A DNA stretch of 64,000 bases from Amnibacterium kyonggiense (GCF_004364555.1 NZ_SOAM01000001.1:1585178-1649177); one strand, 5' to 3'; counted from the first letter of the stretch, positions 35,439 through 45,809 are shown. Notes: a model not told the origin generated them from the sequence alone. Numbers and translations: made by a program.

Positions 35439-35696
35439 GTGACACTCCGCAAGGTCAAGTCCGATGCCAGAGGGAGGCCGAGCGCCCTACTGGTGCTCGA
35501 GGACTCCGATAGGGCACTCGGCTTCTACTACGCCGGAGCACTTGGGGGCTCGGGTGCCATTCCGACCGACCTCGTTGCGGTCAGCTGGTTCGGGCGGTGC
35601 GTTCCGGTGATCTGCGGGAAAACGGACGCGTCTATTCGCTGGCGGACTTCGAAGGCTGAGCTCGTCCCGCGAAACGGTGAGCGGGACGCGTCGTGA
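35439..35696 (+). CDS. Hypothetical small protein (weak)
   Basis: 85 residues from a GTG with AAGGGGCG about nine bases upstream. The sequence VTLRKVKSDARGRPSALLVLEDSDRALGFYYAGALGGSG has no known motif, and the coding bias is weaker than in neighbours. It could be genuine or chance in a decayed region. Confidence 0.35.
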   Translation: MTLRKVKSDARGRPSALLVLEDSDRALGFYYAGALGGSGAIPTDLVAVSWFGRCVPVICGKTDASIRWRTSKAELVPRNGERDAS

Positions 35697-35921
35697 GCGG
35701 CGACGACGGAGCCGCGAGCGCAATGTGACGACGACGACGAGGAACGCGAGAACGAGGAGCTGGAGTACGTCGGACTCGCGCACCTGGAGGATCGCGGTCT
35801 CCGGGACCCGAGGGACTCGGCCGAGCGGGATCGAGGCGCGGACGACGAACCTGCTGGCACGCCGTTCGACGAGGACACTGTCGACCAGGCCTACCCGCGC
35901 ATCGCCGCAGCGGTCGGCTGA
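35693..35921 (+). pseudogene. Frame-disrupted small acidic ORF
   Basis: GTG 35693 opens a short frame (SGDDGAASAM) that meets a TGA at 35726. From 35727 a different frame reads on as DDDDEERENEELEYVGLAHLE and continues through ADDEPAGTPFDEDTVDQAY to a TGA at 35921. It looks like natural protein but has no start of its own. One base change in length near 35724-35728 would join the two. The remaining bases up to 36058 hold only a copy of the short dispersed repeat. Confidence 0.3.
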
Positions 35922-36028
35922 CCCGCATCACAGGGCGTTAGCTCATCTCCTGCCGGTCGGGCGGACCTGGCGCCGAGATGCACCTGAGGGGAGCTCTGAG
36001 AGTGTCCCGACAACATCTGTGTTGAGGA

Positions 36029-36041
36029 TCTCGCGAGCAGG
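36029..36041 (+). repeat. TCTCGCGAGCAGG dispersed repeat, copy 3
   Basis: Third identical 13-mer, followed by CCGGGGAGACC. It lies 17 nt beyond the stop of the minus-strand Imm5-like gene. Confidence 0.55.
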
Positions 36042-36058
36042 CCGGGGAGACCCGCGAT

Positions 36059-36592
36059 TCAGGCGCGGAGTTGAGCTTGGATTCGGCGGATCGCGTCGCC
36101 GAGAACGCCGGAGGCGAGGAGTCCGGGCCCGAGGGGTCCAGCGGCGTTCTCGCCCAGCAGTGGCAGCTGGCGCAGGGCGAGCCGTTGCTCCTCGGTCATC
36201 TGGTGGACCTGCCAGAAGATCTCATCTTCTCCAGCCGATGGCTGGCCGGAGTTCACCAGGGTCGCGGCCTTCACGGCGTAGGCGGCTGCTCCGAGCGCGT
36301 GTGCGCCCATGTGCGCGACACCGGAGGCTTGGGCCGCGGACCGAGCGGCGGCGACCGCGGCAGGGTTCTGTACGGCATGCGCGGCGCGGCCCGCCACGAA
36401 ACGCTGGCGGATCTCATCGGCCGTCTCCAGCTCGCCGCGCCCGAAGGCTCGAGCCCGGGCGATCGCATCCCGAGGACGGCCGTCAGCCGGTGCCTCCGAC
36501 TCGAAAATCGGCAACCATCGTTCGGCGCAGGTCGCTGCCCAGGTCGCGACGATCCGTCGGTCCGCCTCACTCAACGCCTGCAGAGACCGCAT
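36059..36592 (-). CDS. Imm5-like putative immunity protein
   Basis: 177 residues from ATG 36592; the frame is open upstream (a GTG lies eight codons before), so the start is uncertain. LSEADRRIVATWAATCAERWLPIFESEAPADGRPRDAIARARAFGRGEL is the hallmark start of proteins annotated as putative immunity proteins (Imm5-like helical fold). The rest is helical and Ala-rich. No polymorphic toxin or secretion gene is visible nearby, so any immunity role is unsupported by context. Confidence 0.75.
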   Translation of the reverse strand: MRSLQALSEADRRIVATWAATCAERWLPIFESEAPADGRPRDAIARARAFGRGELETADEIRQRFVAGRAAHAVQNPAAVAAARSAAQASGVAHMGAHALGAAAYAVKAATLVNSGQPSAGEDEIFWQVHQMTEEQRLALRQLPLLGENAAGPLGPGLLASGVLGDAIRRIQAQLRA

Positions 36593-36708
36593 CCCCGGAC
36601 GCTGCCACACGAGATCCTTGCGAGCAACATGCGGCTTCTCGACCTGTCGAAAAGTCTCGTGACCAGCACAACGAGACGTTTCACCGGCGGGCAGTTGAGA
36701 CGACTGGG

Positions 36709-37512
36709 TCAGGTGCGCAGGTGCAGGGCTCGCGCGATTGCGGGCCAGGAAGCACGTCCGAGTTCGGCGTCGGCCTCTGGCGTCCCGCCGCGTGCAATCG
36801 TCATGCCGTTCGCTGGCGGATCCTCGTTCGGCAAGGTGACGCGGTGTCCCGCCCGTGGGTGCGACACGACCTCGGTGGCGAGGCCGTGCTTCCAGCGGCG
36901 CTCGGCGATCTGCTCCGCGAACCGGATCGATGGCCAGACCAGGTCGTTCCCACCGGCTACGAGGAGGAGCGTGCCGGTGATGCACTCGACGTCGATGGAC
37001 CCGATCCTGCCGTCCTGGTGCTGCAGGCCGGCGTCATACAGGGGCAGGAAGCTGGGCGGCTCTTCGGCGGGTTCCCACGTGGTGTCGAGCGGGACGAACG
37101 GCACCGGGTCGCCTTGCCAGGTCCAGTGCGAGAGCCACTCATTCCCGTTCCAGCCGGGCCAGACGACGGAGGACGCGGCGAAGCCGACCGTGGCTCGGAT
37201 GCGGGAATCGACAGTTGCGGTGAGGAGCGCGGCTTCTCCGCCGAACGAGGTGCCGGCGATGGCAAGGGAATCGACGTGCGGCTCGAGGTGGTCCAGGGCT
37301 TCGATGAAGAGCTCGATCGGCACCTCGAAGGGGCCGGGCTGCTGACCGGGGCCGCCGAACCAGCGGATAGCGAGGACGGTCGCGCCGTGGGCTTGCAGGA
37401 GGTGAGCGCGCTGTACGTCCACTCGTCCGCTGGAGCCAGCCAACAGGAGCACGCCCGACCCGGTCGGCCTCTCGGGTTCGAGGAACGCCCATTGCGGATC
37501 CTCGAAGCGCAC
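36709..37512 (-). CDS. BAAT/dienelactone-hydrolase-like alpha/beta hydrolase
   Basis: 267 residues. The oxyanion and start region is GSGVLLLAGSSGRVDVQRAHLLQAHGATVLAIRWFGG; the nucleophile elbow is IAGTSFGGEAALL; the acid and His regions are LLVAGGNDLVWPSIRFAE and SHPRAGHRVTLPNEDPP. This resembles the BAAT C-terminal (acyl-CoA thioester hydrolase) group. No signal peptide. Substrate unknown. Confidence 0.82.
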   Translation of the reverse strand: MRFEDPQWAFLEPERPTGSGVLLLAGSSGRVDVQRAHLLQAHGATVLAIRWFGGPGQQPGPFEVPIELFIEALDHLEPHVDSLAIAGTSFGGEAALLTATVDSRIRATVGFAASSVVWPGWNGNEWLSHWTWQGDPVPFVPLDTTWEPAEEPPSFLPLYDAGLQHQDGRIGSIDVECITGTLLLVAGGNDLVWPSIRFAEQIAERRWKHGLATEVVSHPRAGHRVTLPNEDPPANGMTIARGGTPEADAELGRASWPAIARALHLRT

Positions 37513-37595
37513 AGTCGCAGCCTAGGCAACATACCGCGATGGCTCGAAGGCGGGCGTCGAGGCGCGCCAAATGCAAGCGAGCTGCGGCTGACCTC

Positions 37596-38498
37596 TCAGC
37601 GTTTGGCGAGGCGGCGGGCCAGGGCGGCGATGAGGAGGTCGTAGCCGTAGTCGTTGAGATGCACGCCGTCGGTGTCGTGGATGTCGTCGGCGGGGAGCGC
37701 GATGGTGTCGGCCGAGCTGTCGCGGATGCGCGCGATGAGTTCGGTGAGGTAGCGGAGTTGATCCTCGGGGGATCGCACCTGTGCCGGCCGTGCTGCGTGC
37801 TGCCTGGCCGGGTCGAGCGGGGGCGGGAGCAGGAAGATCGTGCGGTGGTGCGACGTGAGCCGCAGCACCTCGGTCACGGCCTCGCGGAAACGGTCGAGGG
37901 GGACTTGCTTCCAGTGAGCGAGGTCATTCGTGGTGATGCTGATGACGAGAACGTCGCCAGGGTGGACGGAGATCTGCCGCAGCTGTGGGACCAGGTCGAG
38001 TGCGGTCGCGCCGCCGTAGGCGTGGTTCACCACCAGGCGAGAGCCTCCCGCAGCTTGCTGGAGCTGCTGAACGCGTGACCGGTTGAACTTGGCGAGATGG
38101 CTGTCGCCGAGCAGGACGATGCGGCTCCGGGTCGCGGCAGTGATCAGGTCGCGATAGACAGTCGCCAGTCCGAGTTCGTCCAGCTGGTCGAGGGCGTGCC
38201 ACGCGAGTACTCGATCTTCGGGAGAGGCCACGAGGTCTGTAGCACCTGCAGTAGAGCATGCGAAGCCGACGACGAGCACGACCTCACCGGGGAGCACCTC
38301 GAACGGGCGCACGTCCAGGAGCGAGGTCGACGTCACCTCGACGCCGGTCTCTTCCAGGACTCCGCGAACCACCGCGGCCGAAGGCTCCTCGTCGCGTTCG
38401 ACTCGACCGCCAGGCAGCTCCCATCCGCCGCGAGCGTTCAGAGCAAGGAGAACCGTTCCGTTGCGGGCGAGCACGGCCTTCGCTGACACCGGCCACAT
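37596..38498 (-). CDS. Nudix hydrolase - SGNH/GDSL hydrolase fusion
   Basis: 300 residues in two domains. Residues 1-123 form a Nudix fold with the box at 31-53 (GRVERDEEP..RGVLEETGV). Its R-E of REUxEE reads Arg45-Gly46; Glu49 and Glu50 are kept. Residues 126-300 form an SGNH hydrolase: IVLLGDSHL with Ser133, YGGATA with Gly163, TTNDLAHW with Asn191, and TDGVHLNDYG with Asp277 and His280, so all catalytic residues are present. The frame runs through the joint without interruption. Such a fusion could couple removal of a nucleotide-linked group with ester hydrolysis; that is conjecture. Confidence 0.82.
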   Translation of the reverse strand: MWPVSAKAVLARNGTVLLALNARGGWELPGGRVERDEEPSAAVVRGVLEETGVEVTSTSLLDVRPFEVLPGEVVLVVGFACSTAGATDLVASPEDRVLAWHALDQLDELGLATVYRDLITAATRSRIVLLGDSHLAKFNRSRVQQLQQAAGGSRLVVNHAYGGATALDLVPQLRQISVHPGDVLVISITTNDLAHWKQVPLDRFREAVTEVLRLTSHHRTIFLLPPPLDPARQHAARPAQVRSPEDQLRYLTELIARIRDSSADTIALPADDIHDTDGVHLNDYGYDLLIAALARRLAKR

Positions 38499-38610
38499 TC
38501 GGCCAGCCTAGGTATCGACCCGCCCGCGGTTGACGCGAGAGAGCGGTCGCGCAGTACCCATCGCCGAGCCGACCGACGACGCGGAGTTGCTGCCGGGGAT
38601 CAGGCGTCCT

Positions 38611-38633
38611 GCGAGCAGGCGGCGGAGACGCCG
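38611..38633 (+). repeat. Divergent copy of the GCGAGCAGG repeat
   Basis: GCGAGCAGG is followed, after five bases, by GAGACGCCGG, the same order and spacing class as at 31222-31246. It lies in the gap between the Nudix-SGNH gene and the small membrane protein gene. Confidence 0.4.
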
Positions 38634-38664
38634 GATGGGGAGAGGGCTGCGATTGGCAGTGCTC

Positions 38665-38904
38665 TCAATTCGAGCTGATGGCGTAGGTCGTGGTGGTCCC
38701 GATGAAGACCGCGAGCGCTGCGAGGGCGGCCGCGACCAGCCAAGCTGCTCCTGAGCTCACGGCTATCCAGCGGTGTCCTGGTGTCGAGCGATGCCGCACG
38801 ACAGTGACGCTGGTGCCGATGACCGCTGCACCCAGAAACATGCCGGCGCCGAGCGCGAGGAGCAGCATCTGGACTGTCGTGTTGATCATCAGGTCTCGCA
38901 GCAT
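38665..38904 (-). CDS. Small two-helix membrane protein
   Basis: 79 residues from an ATG with GGAGG six bases upstream. Two hydrophobic segments (about 10-35 and 50-72) with a short basic loop HRSTPGHRW between. No family recognised. Confidence 0.55.
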   Translation of the reverse strand: MLRDLMINTTVQMLLLALGAGMFLGAAVIGTSVTVVRHRSTPGHRWIAVSSGAAWLVAAALAALAVFIGTTTTYAISSN

Positions 38905-39213
38905 GTGGCACCTCCGCTGCGGCGGTTCGAACACAGCATGGACCCGCTGGCGCTCTGTGCGAGGGATCAGGCGAGCGCGTCTCGCTTGCGGGGGAATGCG
39001 GGCGTCTCGAGATGGGAGAGAGACGGCACTCTGCTCGCTACGAACCCAGCTCCGAGACCGGTGCCCTGGTGTGCGTGCTGCGACCTGACAACGCGGGTGC
39101 TCGCCGCGGTCGTGACCGCCCGGCTGCCGGAGCGTCGCCAGCCCGCTCGTAAGAAGCCTCGTCGACACGAAAGGGGTATCGACCTCGGGCGTCTTGGTTT
39201 GACAGGGCATTCG
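38905..39213. other. Gene-free interval before tRNA-Arg
   Basis: About 310 bases without a convincing frame on either strand. It should hold the promoter of the minus-strand small membrane protein gene and the 3' trailer of the tRNA. A TTGACA at 39199-39204 has no matching -10 or downstream gene. No tRNA remnant, integrase scar or repeat of tRNA sequence was seen. Confidence 0.5.
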
Positions 39214-39286
<73 letters not shown>

Positions 39287-39329
39287 CGGTGCGGCGCTGG
39301 ACGAGTGTACGGGCAGCTCTCCGCGCCGA

Positions 39330-40100
39330 TCAGGCGGCGGGGAGGGTGTGCGGCTCGCGCGCGACCTCGGCGCGCGCCAGGTGGCTCTCGCGCTCGCGTA
39401 TAACGACGATGCCGACGCTGACGATCCAGACGAGCCAGGGGAACGTGCCGAGCACCACCGAGCCCCACCCGCCCGCAGCACGGAAGGAGGTGTCGTCCGT
39501 GCCGCCGAACGCGGTGGCCACGAAGACGAGGTTCGGGATGGCGACGAGGACCGCGAGCCACCCGGTCCAGCGGGGGAGCGCTCCCGAGATGAGCGTGATG
39601 TAGCCGGAGGCGAACGACACGAGGGCGGTGAGCACGCACCCGATCGAGCCGAAGAACAGGGCGTGCCCGACCGTGAGCGCGCGGATGACCATGCCGCTGC
39701 CGCCGTCGATGGAGGCGTCGAGCGCCGCGCCGCCCTCCAGGCCGTCGCCGACGAGCGTGACGACGACGTAGGCGATCCCCGCGGAGAAGCCGATGTCCGC
39801 GATCCACTGCACGTCCCGCCGCGTCTGGACGATCAGCTGCCGGAAGCCGCTGAGGAACACGATGATCACGGCCATCAGCACCGTGTCCGTGAGGATCACC
39901 CCGAGCGTGCCCGCGGCGGTCCGCTCGTTGAAGGCGACGAGCGCGGCCACCTCGTCGAGCGCGGGGCGCGGGCCGACCGCGACCTGACGGATCACGAACT
40001 CCGTGATCGTCAGCACGGCGACGCCGAGAGCGGCGATCCCGGTCCAGAGGCCCACGTTCGGTGTCGGCCAGCCAGCGGGCCACCGGTGCTCAGCGGTCAT
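39330..40100 (-). CDS. Multi-pass membrane protein of DUF4386-like type
   Basis: 256 residues from ATG 40100. Six hydrophobic segments (about 18-38, 58-82, 95-120, 138-165, 175-195, 210-235) with a polar loop FGGTDDTSFRAAGGWG. The order suggests DUF4386-like uncharacterised membrane proteins, but I am not sure. No operon partner: tRNA lies beyond its end, and the upstream gene is 63 nt away. Confidence 0.55.
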   Translation of the reverse strand: MTAEHRWPAGWPTPNVGLWTGIAALGVAVLTITEFVIRQVAVGPRPALDEVAALVAFNERTAAGTLGVILTDTVLMAVIIVFLSGFRQLIVQTRRDVQWIADIGFSAGIAYVVVTLVGDGLEGGAALDASIDGGSGMVIRALTVGHALFFGSIGCVLTALVSFASGYITLISGALPRWTGWLAVLVAIPNLVFVATAFGGTDDTSFRAAGGWGSVVLGTFPWLVWIVSVGIVVIRERESHLARAEVAREPHTLPAA

Positions 40101-40163
40101 GACCAGCACCGTAGGCCCGGAAGAGGCTGCGGTCGTGGTCCCGCGACGGACCCTGTCGGGGCG

Positions 40164-41366
40164 TCAGGAGCGGGGGACCAGGTCCTCCCCGGGCCCACGG
40201 TCGCGCACGGAGGTCGCCGCCACCGGCGGCGGCGTCTTCAGGTCGAGGTTCTGCGTGACCTGCGCCTCGTCGTCGTAGTTGTCGAGCCACGCCGGGGCGG
40301 GCGTCGCGGCGGGGACGGCGCCCGTCGCCGCCGGTGCTTCGTCCGTGGGGCGGGCGTGCCGGGCCTGCTGGTGCGCCTCGAGCCGAATCGCCTCCTCCGC
40401 CTCGGCGGCCGTCGGCTGGGACTCGGCCCGGTGTGTGCGGGGCACCTGGACCGGCGTGGTGCTGACCGCGACCGCCTGGTCGTCCTCCGGCGTCGGCGCC
40501 TCGACCGCGCGGCCGCGCGCCCGCTCCTGCTGGAGCCGCTCCACCGCGCGGGTGCGCTGCCAGGCCGGCAGACCGTCGATGGCCGCAGCCGCAGCGGAGC
40601 TCGCCGCGGCGGGAGAGGCCGTCGACGCCGCAGCCGAGAGCGTGGCCTCGGCCGCGGGTGCAGCGGCGGCAGCGCCCACGAGGGCGGGCTCGGGGTCGGG
40701 CGTGCCTTCCGGCTCCGACTCGGGTTCGGCGGGCGAGCGGCGGGAGCCGGGGCGGCTGAAGCGGTCGCGATCGCGCGGTTCCGTCTCCGGCTGCGGCTCC
40801 TCCGTGGGCGCGGCGGAGGCGACGGGCGCGACCGGTGCCGGCTCGGGCTCGGGCGTGGGAACGGCCGCAGGAGTCGCGGCTGCGGCCGGCTTCGTGCTCG
40901 GCGTCGGGATCGGGGTGACGAAGATCCGCTTCGCCCGGCCGGGGCGTTGCACCCACTGGACGAGGGCGTCGCGCAGGTCGGCGAGCCGCTGCTCGGTCCG
41001 GTCCCCGTCGGTCCGCTGCTCGATCGCGTCGATCCGCGCCGCAGCCCAGTCGGCGGCGGTCTCCGCGCCGTCGAGGGGGAGGAGCCGGGTGCGGACGTCC
41101 GCTTCGGCCCGGAGACGCGCGGCGCGGCGGCGCGAGACGAGGTCGCCCTCCGCGTCGACCGTCGCCCGCGCCGCGGCGACGAGGCCGGCGACCGTGGCCA
41201 CGGCTTCAGCGCGATCCGCGCGGCGGATGGTCGCCTTGACGGCCGACCGCGCGATCAGCGCGGCGAGCACACCGGCGACGAGGATCGCCAGCGCCGGGAT
41301 GATCGCGGTCTGGAGCACCCGGGCGCCGCCCGAGGACTGGAGCCACGCGGCGAAGTCGTCCCACAT
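40164..41366 (-). CDS. Membrane-anchored protein with long disordered tail
   Basis: 400 residues. One N-terminal membrane helix (about 17-40), a helical basic domain (45-145, RRADRAEAVATVAGLVAAARATVDAEGDL), then about 250 residues rich in Ala, Pro, Glu and Thr with no fold signal. The end is GEDLVPRS. The layout is common in Microbacteriaceae and its function unknown. Divergent from msrA. Confidence 0.6.
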   Translation of the reverse strand: MWDDFAAWLQSSGGARVLQTAIIPALAILVAGVLAALIARSAVKATIRRADRAEAVATVAGLVAAARATVDAEGDLVSRRRAARLRAEADVRTRLLPLDGAETAADWAAARIDAIEQRTDGDRTEQRLADLRDALVQWVQRPGRAKRIFVTPIPTPSTKPAAAATPAAVPTPEPEPAPVAPVASAAPTEEPQPETEPRDRDRFSRPGSRRSPAEPESEPEGTPDPEPALVGAAAAAPAAEATLSAAASTASPAAASSAAAAAIDGLPAWQRTRAVERLQQERARGRAVEAPTPEDDQAVAVSTTPVQVPRTHRAESQPTAAEAEEAIRLEAHQQARHARPTDEAPAATGAVPAATPAPAWLDNYDDEAQVTQNLDLKTPPPVAATSVRDRGPGEDLVPRS

Positions 41367-41469
41367 GCGGCGGATGGTACCGAAGGGGTGCGACGGGAGA
41401 CGGAGGCGCGGGGGAACAGCGCCGAGTCCCGGCGGGTTGTCAGGAACGAACGACTTGGAAGGGACGGTC

Positions 41470-41997
41470 ATGGAGACCTTCGTGCTCGCCGGCGGATGCT
41501 TCTGGTGCCTGGACGCGGTGTACCGCTCGCTCGAGGGCGTCAGCGACGTCGTCTCCGGCTACACCGGCGGCAGCTTCAAGAACCCGGACTACGAGACCGT
41601 CTGCACGGGCCTCACCGGCCACGCGGAGGCCGTCGCGGTCACCTTCGACCCGGACGTGATCCCGCGCGACGTGATCCTCGACGTCTTCTTCACCCTGCAC
41701 GACCCGCGGCAGCTGAACCGGCAGGGCAACGACGTCGGCACGCAGTACCGCTCCGCGATGTTCTACGCCGACGACGAGCAGAAGGCGCTCTTCGAGGCGG
41801 CGATCGCGCGAGCGGGCGAGATCTGGGACGGCCGCATCGTCACGCAGCTCGCGCCGCTCGGCACCTACTACCGCGCCGAGGAGTACCACCAGGACTTCTT
41901 CGCGAAGAACCCGAACCAGGGCTACTGCCTCGCGGTCGCGCTGCCGAAGGTGAACAAGGTGCGCCGGTCGTACGCGCAGTACGTCAAGGCGGCCTGA
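41470..41997 (+). CDS. msrA: Peptide methionine-S-sulfoxide reductase A
   Basis: 175 residues. The active site GGCFWCLDAVYRSLEGV is at 8-24, with the family blocks VVSGYTGG, NPDYETVCTGLTGHAEAVAVTFDP, GNDVGTQYRSAMFY and AEEYHQDFFAKNPNQGYC. The last Cys serves as resolving residue. It repairs oxidised methionine in proteins in the cytoplasm. Confidence 0.96.
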   Translation: METFVLAGGCFWCLDAVYRSLEGVSDVVSGYTGGSFKNPDYETVCTGLTGHAEAVAVTFDPDVIPRDVILDVFFTLHDPRQLNRQGNDVGTQYRSAMFYADDEQKALFEAAIARAGEIWDGRIVTQLAPLGTYYRAEEYHQDFFAKNPNQGYCLAVALPKVNKVRRSYAQYVKAA

Positions 41998-42157
41998 GCC
42001 GCCCCTCCGCTCCTCCACAGGCCCGATCCGCGCCCTCCGGTGCGGTCGGGCCTGCGGTGTCCTCGCCGCTGCTCCACCATCGCTGCAGCGCGGCCCCGGT
42101 CACGTCCACGGCACGGGCGGCCGGGGCCGCGCACCCGACGAGCGAGGAGGAGCCGCG

Positions 42158-42703
42158 ATGGCGGACAACGACAACACGATCACCCTGGTCGGGCGGATCG
42201 GGCAGGAGCCCGAGCTGCGCGGGACGTCCAGGGGGGAGGTGTGCAGCTTCACGCTGGCGACGAGCGATCGCCGCCGCGCCGCGGACGGCTCCTGGTCGGA
42301 CGGGCCGACGAGCTGGTTCCGCGTGGCGGCATGGGGCGACCTCGCCCGGCATGCGCACGCCTCGCTCCACCGCGGCCAGCAGGTGATCGTGCGCGGCATC
42401 GTCTCCGTGCAGGACTTCCAGCTGGAGAACGGCGGCCGCTCGAAGTCGGTCGAACTGCGGGCGACCGCGCTCGGGCACGACCTCCGCTGGGGCACGACGA
42501 CCTTCGTGGACGGCGGACGTCAGGCGGCGGCCCCGGCGACGACCCAGGCGACGGCCGCCCCGCCCGTGGAGCAGGAGCGCGGCGACGGCTGGGCGGCGAG
42601 CGCACCCGCGCCGGCCGAGCCGCGGGAACCGGTCCCCGTCGGAGCAGCGGCACCGGCCGGCGACTGGGGGAGCGGGCTCGGATCCGAGGACGTGCCGTTC
42701 TGA
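42158..42703 (+). CDS. ssb: Single-stranded DNA-binding protein (paralog)
   Basis: 181 residues with AGGAGG upstream. OB fold: NTITLVGRIGQEPELR..GEVCSFTLATSDRRR, SWFRVAAWGDLARHAHASLHRGQQVIVRGIVSVQDFQLENG. The linker is Ala/Pro-rich, and the C-terminus is EDVPF, the acidic tip that recruits partner proteins (canonical DDIPF). It is not next to rpsF/rpsR/rplI, so it is probably a second copy beside the housekeeping ssb. Confidence 0.93.
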   Translation: MADNDNTITLVGRIGQEPELRGTSRGEVCSFTLATSDRRRAADGSWSDGPTSWFRVAAWGDLARHAHASLHRGQQVIVRGIVSVQDFQLENGGRSKSVELRATALGHDLRWGTTTFVDGGRQAAAPATTQATAAPPVEQERGDGWAASAPAPAEPREPVPVGAAAPAGDWGSGLGSEDVPF

Positions 42704-42761
42704 GCCGGCCGCCCACCGGCCCGCGCGAGGCGCGAGCGCCCCGGAAAGTTAGGATCGAGGC

Positions 42762-44443
<1,682 letters not shown>

Positions 44444-44444
<1 letters not shown>

Positions 44445-44929
44445 TGCGGATCACCGTCCCGATCCGCCTCCGCTGGAGCGACATCGACGCGTACGCGCAC
44501 GTCAACAACGCCGCGATGCTCGGGCTGCTCGAGGAGGTGCGCATCCAGGCGTTCTGGGCGGCGGCCGACAGCGCCGACGACGCCGCCGGCGACGGCGGGG
44601 GACCGGCGATCCTCGACGGTCGGCCGGGCGCGGACACGCTCAGCCTGATCGCGCATCAGGAGATCGAGTACCTCCGCCCCATCCCGTACGGCCGGCAGCC
44701 GCTCGACTGCGAGGTCTGGATCGCGCGGCTCGGCGGCGCGAGCCTCGACGTGCACTACGAGGTGTACAGCCCGGCCGGGGTCGAGCCGCGCGAGCTGACG
44801 ACGCGGGCCGCCTCGACGCTCGTGCTCGTGGACGCGGCGACGCAGAAGCCGCGCCGCGTCTCGGAGGCGGAGCGTGCTGCGTGGTCCCCGTACCTCGAGG
44901 AGCCGGTGCGCTTCACCGCCCGGCGCTGA
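44444..44929 (+). CDS. Acyl-CoA thioesterase, 4HBT family
   Basis: 161 residues from a GTG whose G is the last base of the ettA stop. RLRWSDIDAYAHVNNAAMLGLLEEVRIQAF is the hot-dog fold signature with the catalytic Asp of SDIDAYAHVN. IEYLRPIPYGRQPLDCEVWIARLGGASLDVHYEV continues the fold. It should hydrolyse medium-chain or aromatic acyl-CoA; the substrate is unknown. It is coupled to ettA. Confidence 0.9.
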
Positions 44930-44946
44930 ACCGCGGCGGTCAGCGC
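44923..44946. terminator. Shared terminator hairpin at converging thioesterase genes
   Basis: GCGCTGA and TCAGCGC pair perfectly and contain the stop codons of both converging genes; the inner bases ACCG/CGGT extend the stem. There is no T-tract. Confidence 0.5.
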
Positions 44947-45809
44947 GCCGACGGCAGGCGGACGGTGCCCTCCTGCGCCACGGACGCCACGAGCCGGCCG
45001 TTCCGCGTGTAGATGCGGCCGAGGGAGAGCCCCCGGCCGCCGCCGGCGCTCGGCGACTCCTGCACGTAGGCGAGCCACTCGTCGACGCGGGCGGGGCGGT
45101 GCCACCACATCGCGTGGTCGAGGCTCGCCGCCTTCAGTCCCGGCGTCGACCAGGCGACGCCGTGCCGCCGCCAGATCGGCTCGAGGATCGTGTAGTCGCT
45201 CGCGTAGGCGAGCGCCGCGCGGTGCACCGCCGGGTCGTCGGGCATCCGGCCCTTCGCGCGGAACCACACGACCTGGTGCGCGACGCGCTCAGCGCCGGTC
45301 TCGAGGTAGATCGGGCCCTCGACGTGCCGCAGATCGAACGGCCGCCCGGTGGCCCAGTAGCGCGCCATCGGGTGGTCGATGGTGGCGAGCAGCTCGCGAT
45401 CGTCGGGCAGCGACTCCGGGTCGGGCAGGTCCGCCGGCATCGCCTTCTCGTGGTCGAGCCCCTCGTCCACGGTCTGGAAGGACGCGATCATCGACAGGAT
45501 CGGCAGCCCGTGCTGGTACGCCTGCGTGCGACGCGTGGAGAACGACCGGCCGTCGTGGATGCGATCGACGGCGAACGTGATCGGCACCTCCAGGTCGCCG
45601 GGACGCAGGAAGTAGCCGTGCATCGAGTGGATCGGCCGCTCCTCGCCGACCGTCCGCGACGCCGCGACGACCGACTGGGCGAGCACCTGGCCGCCGAACA
45701 CGCGGCCGTGCGGGCTCCATTGCGACGGGCCGGTGAAGATGTCCTCGCTCGTGCGAGCCCCGGTGTCGACCAGGTTCAGGGCGGCGAGCATGGCCGGCAG
45801 CGGTTCCAC
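44940..45809 (-). CDS. tesB: Acyl-CoA thioesterase II
   Basis: 289 residues from GTG 45809, supported by GAGGAGGGG just upstream; the frame is open further but lacks a site. Two hot-dog halves: DIFTGPSQWSPHGRVFGGQVLAQSVVAASRTV and SLDHAMWWHRPARVDEWLAYVQESPSAGGGRGLSLGRIYTRNGRLVASVAQEG. The SLDHAMWWHR block with Asp and the Gln of GQVLAQ are catalytic in TesB. Hydrolyses a wide range of acyl-CoAs in the cytoplasm. Confidence 0.94.
   Translation of the reverse strand: MEPLPAMLAALNLVDTGARTSEDIFTGPSQWSPHGRVFGGQVLAQSVVAASRTVGEERPIHSMHGYFLRPGDLEVPITFAVDRIHDGRSFSTRRTQAYQHGLPILSMIASFQTVDEGLDHEKAMPADLPDPESLPDDRELLATIDHPMARYWATGRPFDLRHVEGPIYLETGAERVAHQVVWFRAKGRMPDDPAVHRAALAYASDYTILEPIWRRHGVAWSTPGLKAASLDHAMWWHRPARVDEWLAYVQESPSAGGGRGLSLGRIYTRNGRLVASVAQEGTVRLPSAR

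Noticed and set aside
37596..38498. Nudix and SGNH as two genes joined by an assembly error
   Set aside because: The joint (residues 118-130) is smooth, lacks a start codon with ribosome site for the second domain, and both domains are complete. A fusion is the better reading.
39199..39204. TTGACA as a promoter for an unseen plus-strand RNA
   Set aside because: No -10 hexamer at proper spacing and the tRNA downstream is on the opposite strand.
39348..42386. 1012-codon plus-strand frame
   Set aside because: It spans three real genes and two intergenic regions, is Arg/Gly-rich without motifs, and lies antisense or out of frame to msrA, ssb and two membrane-protein genes.
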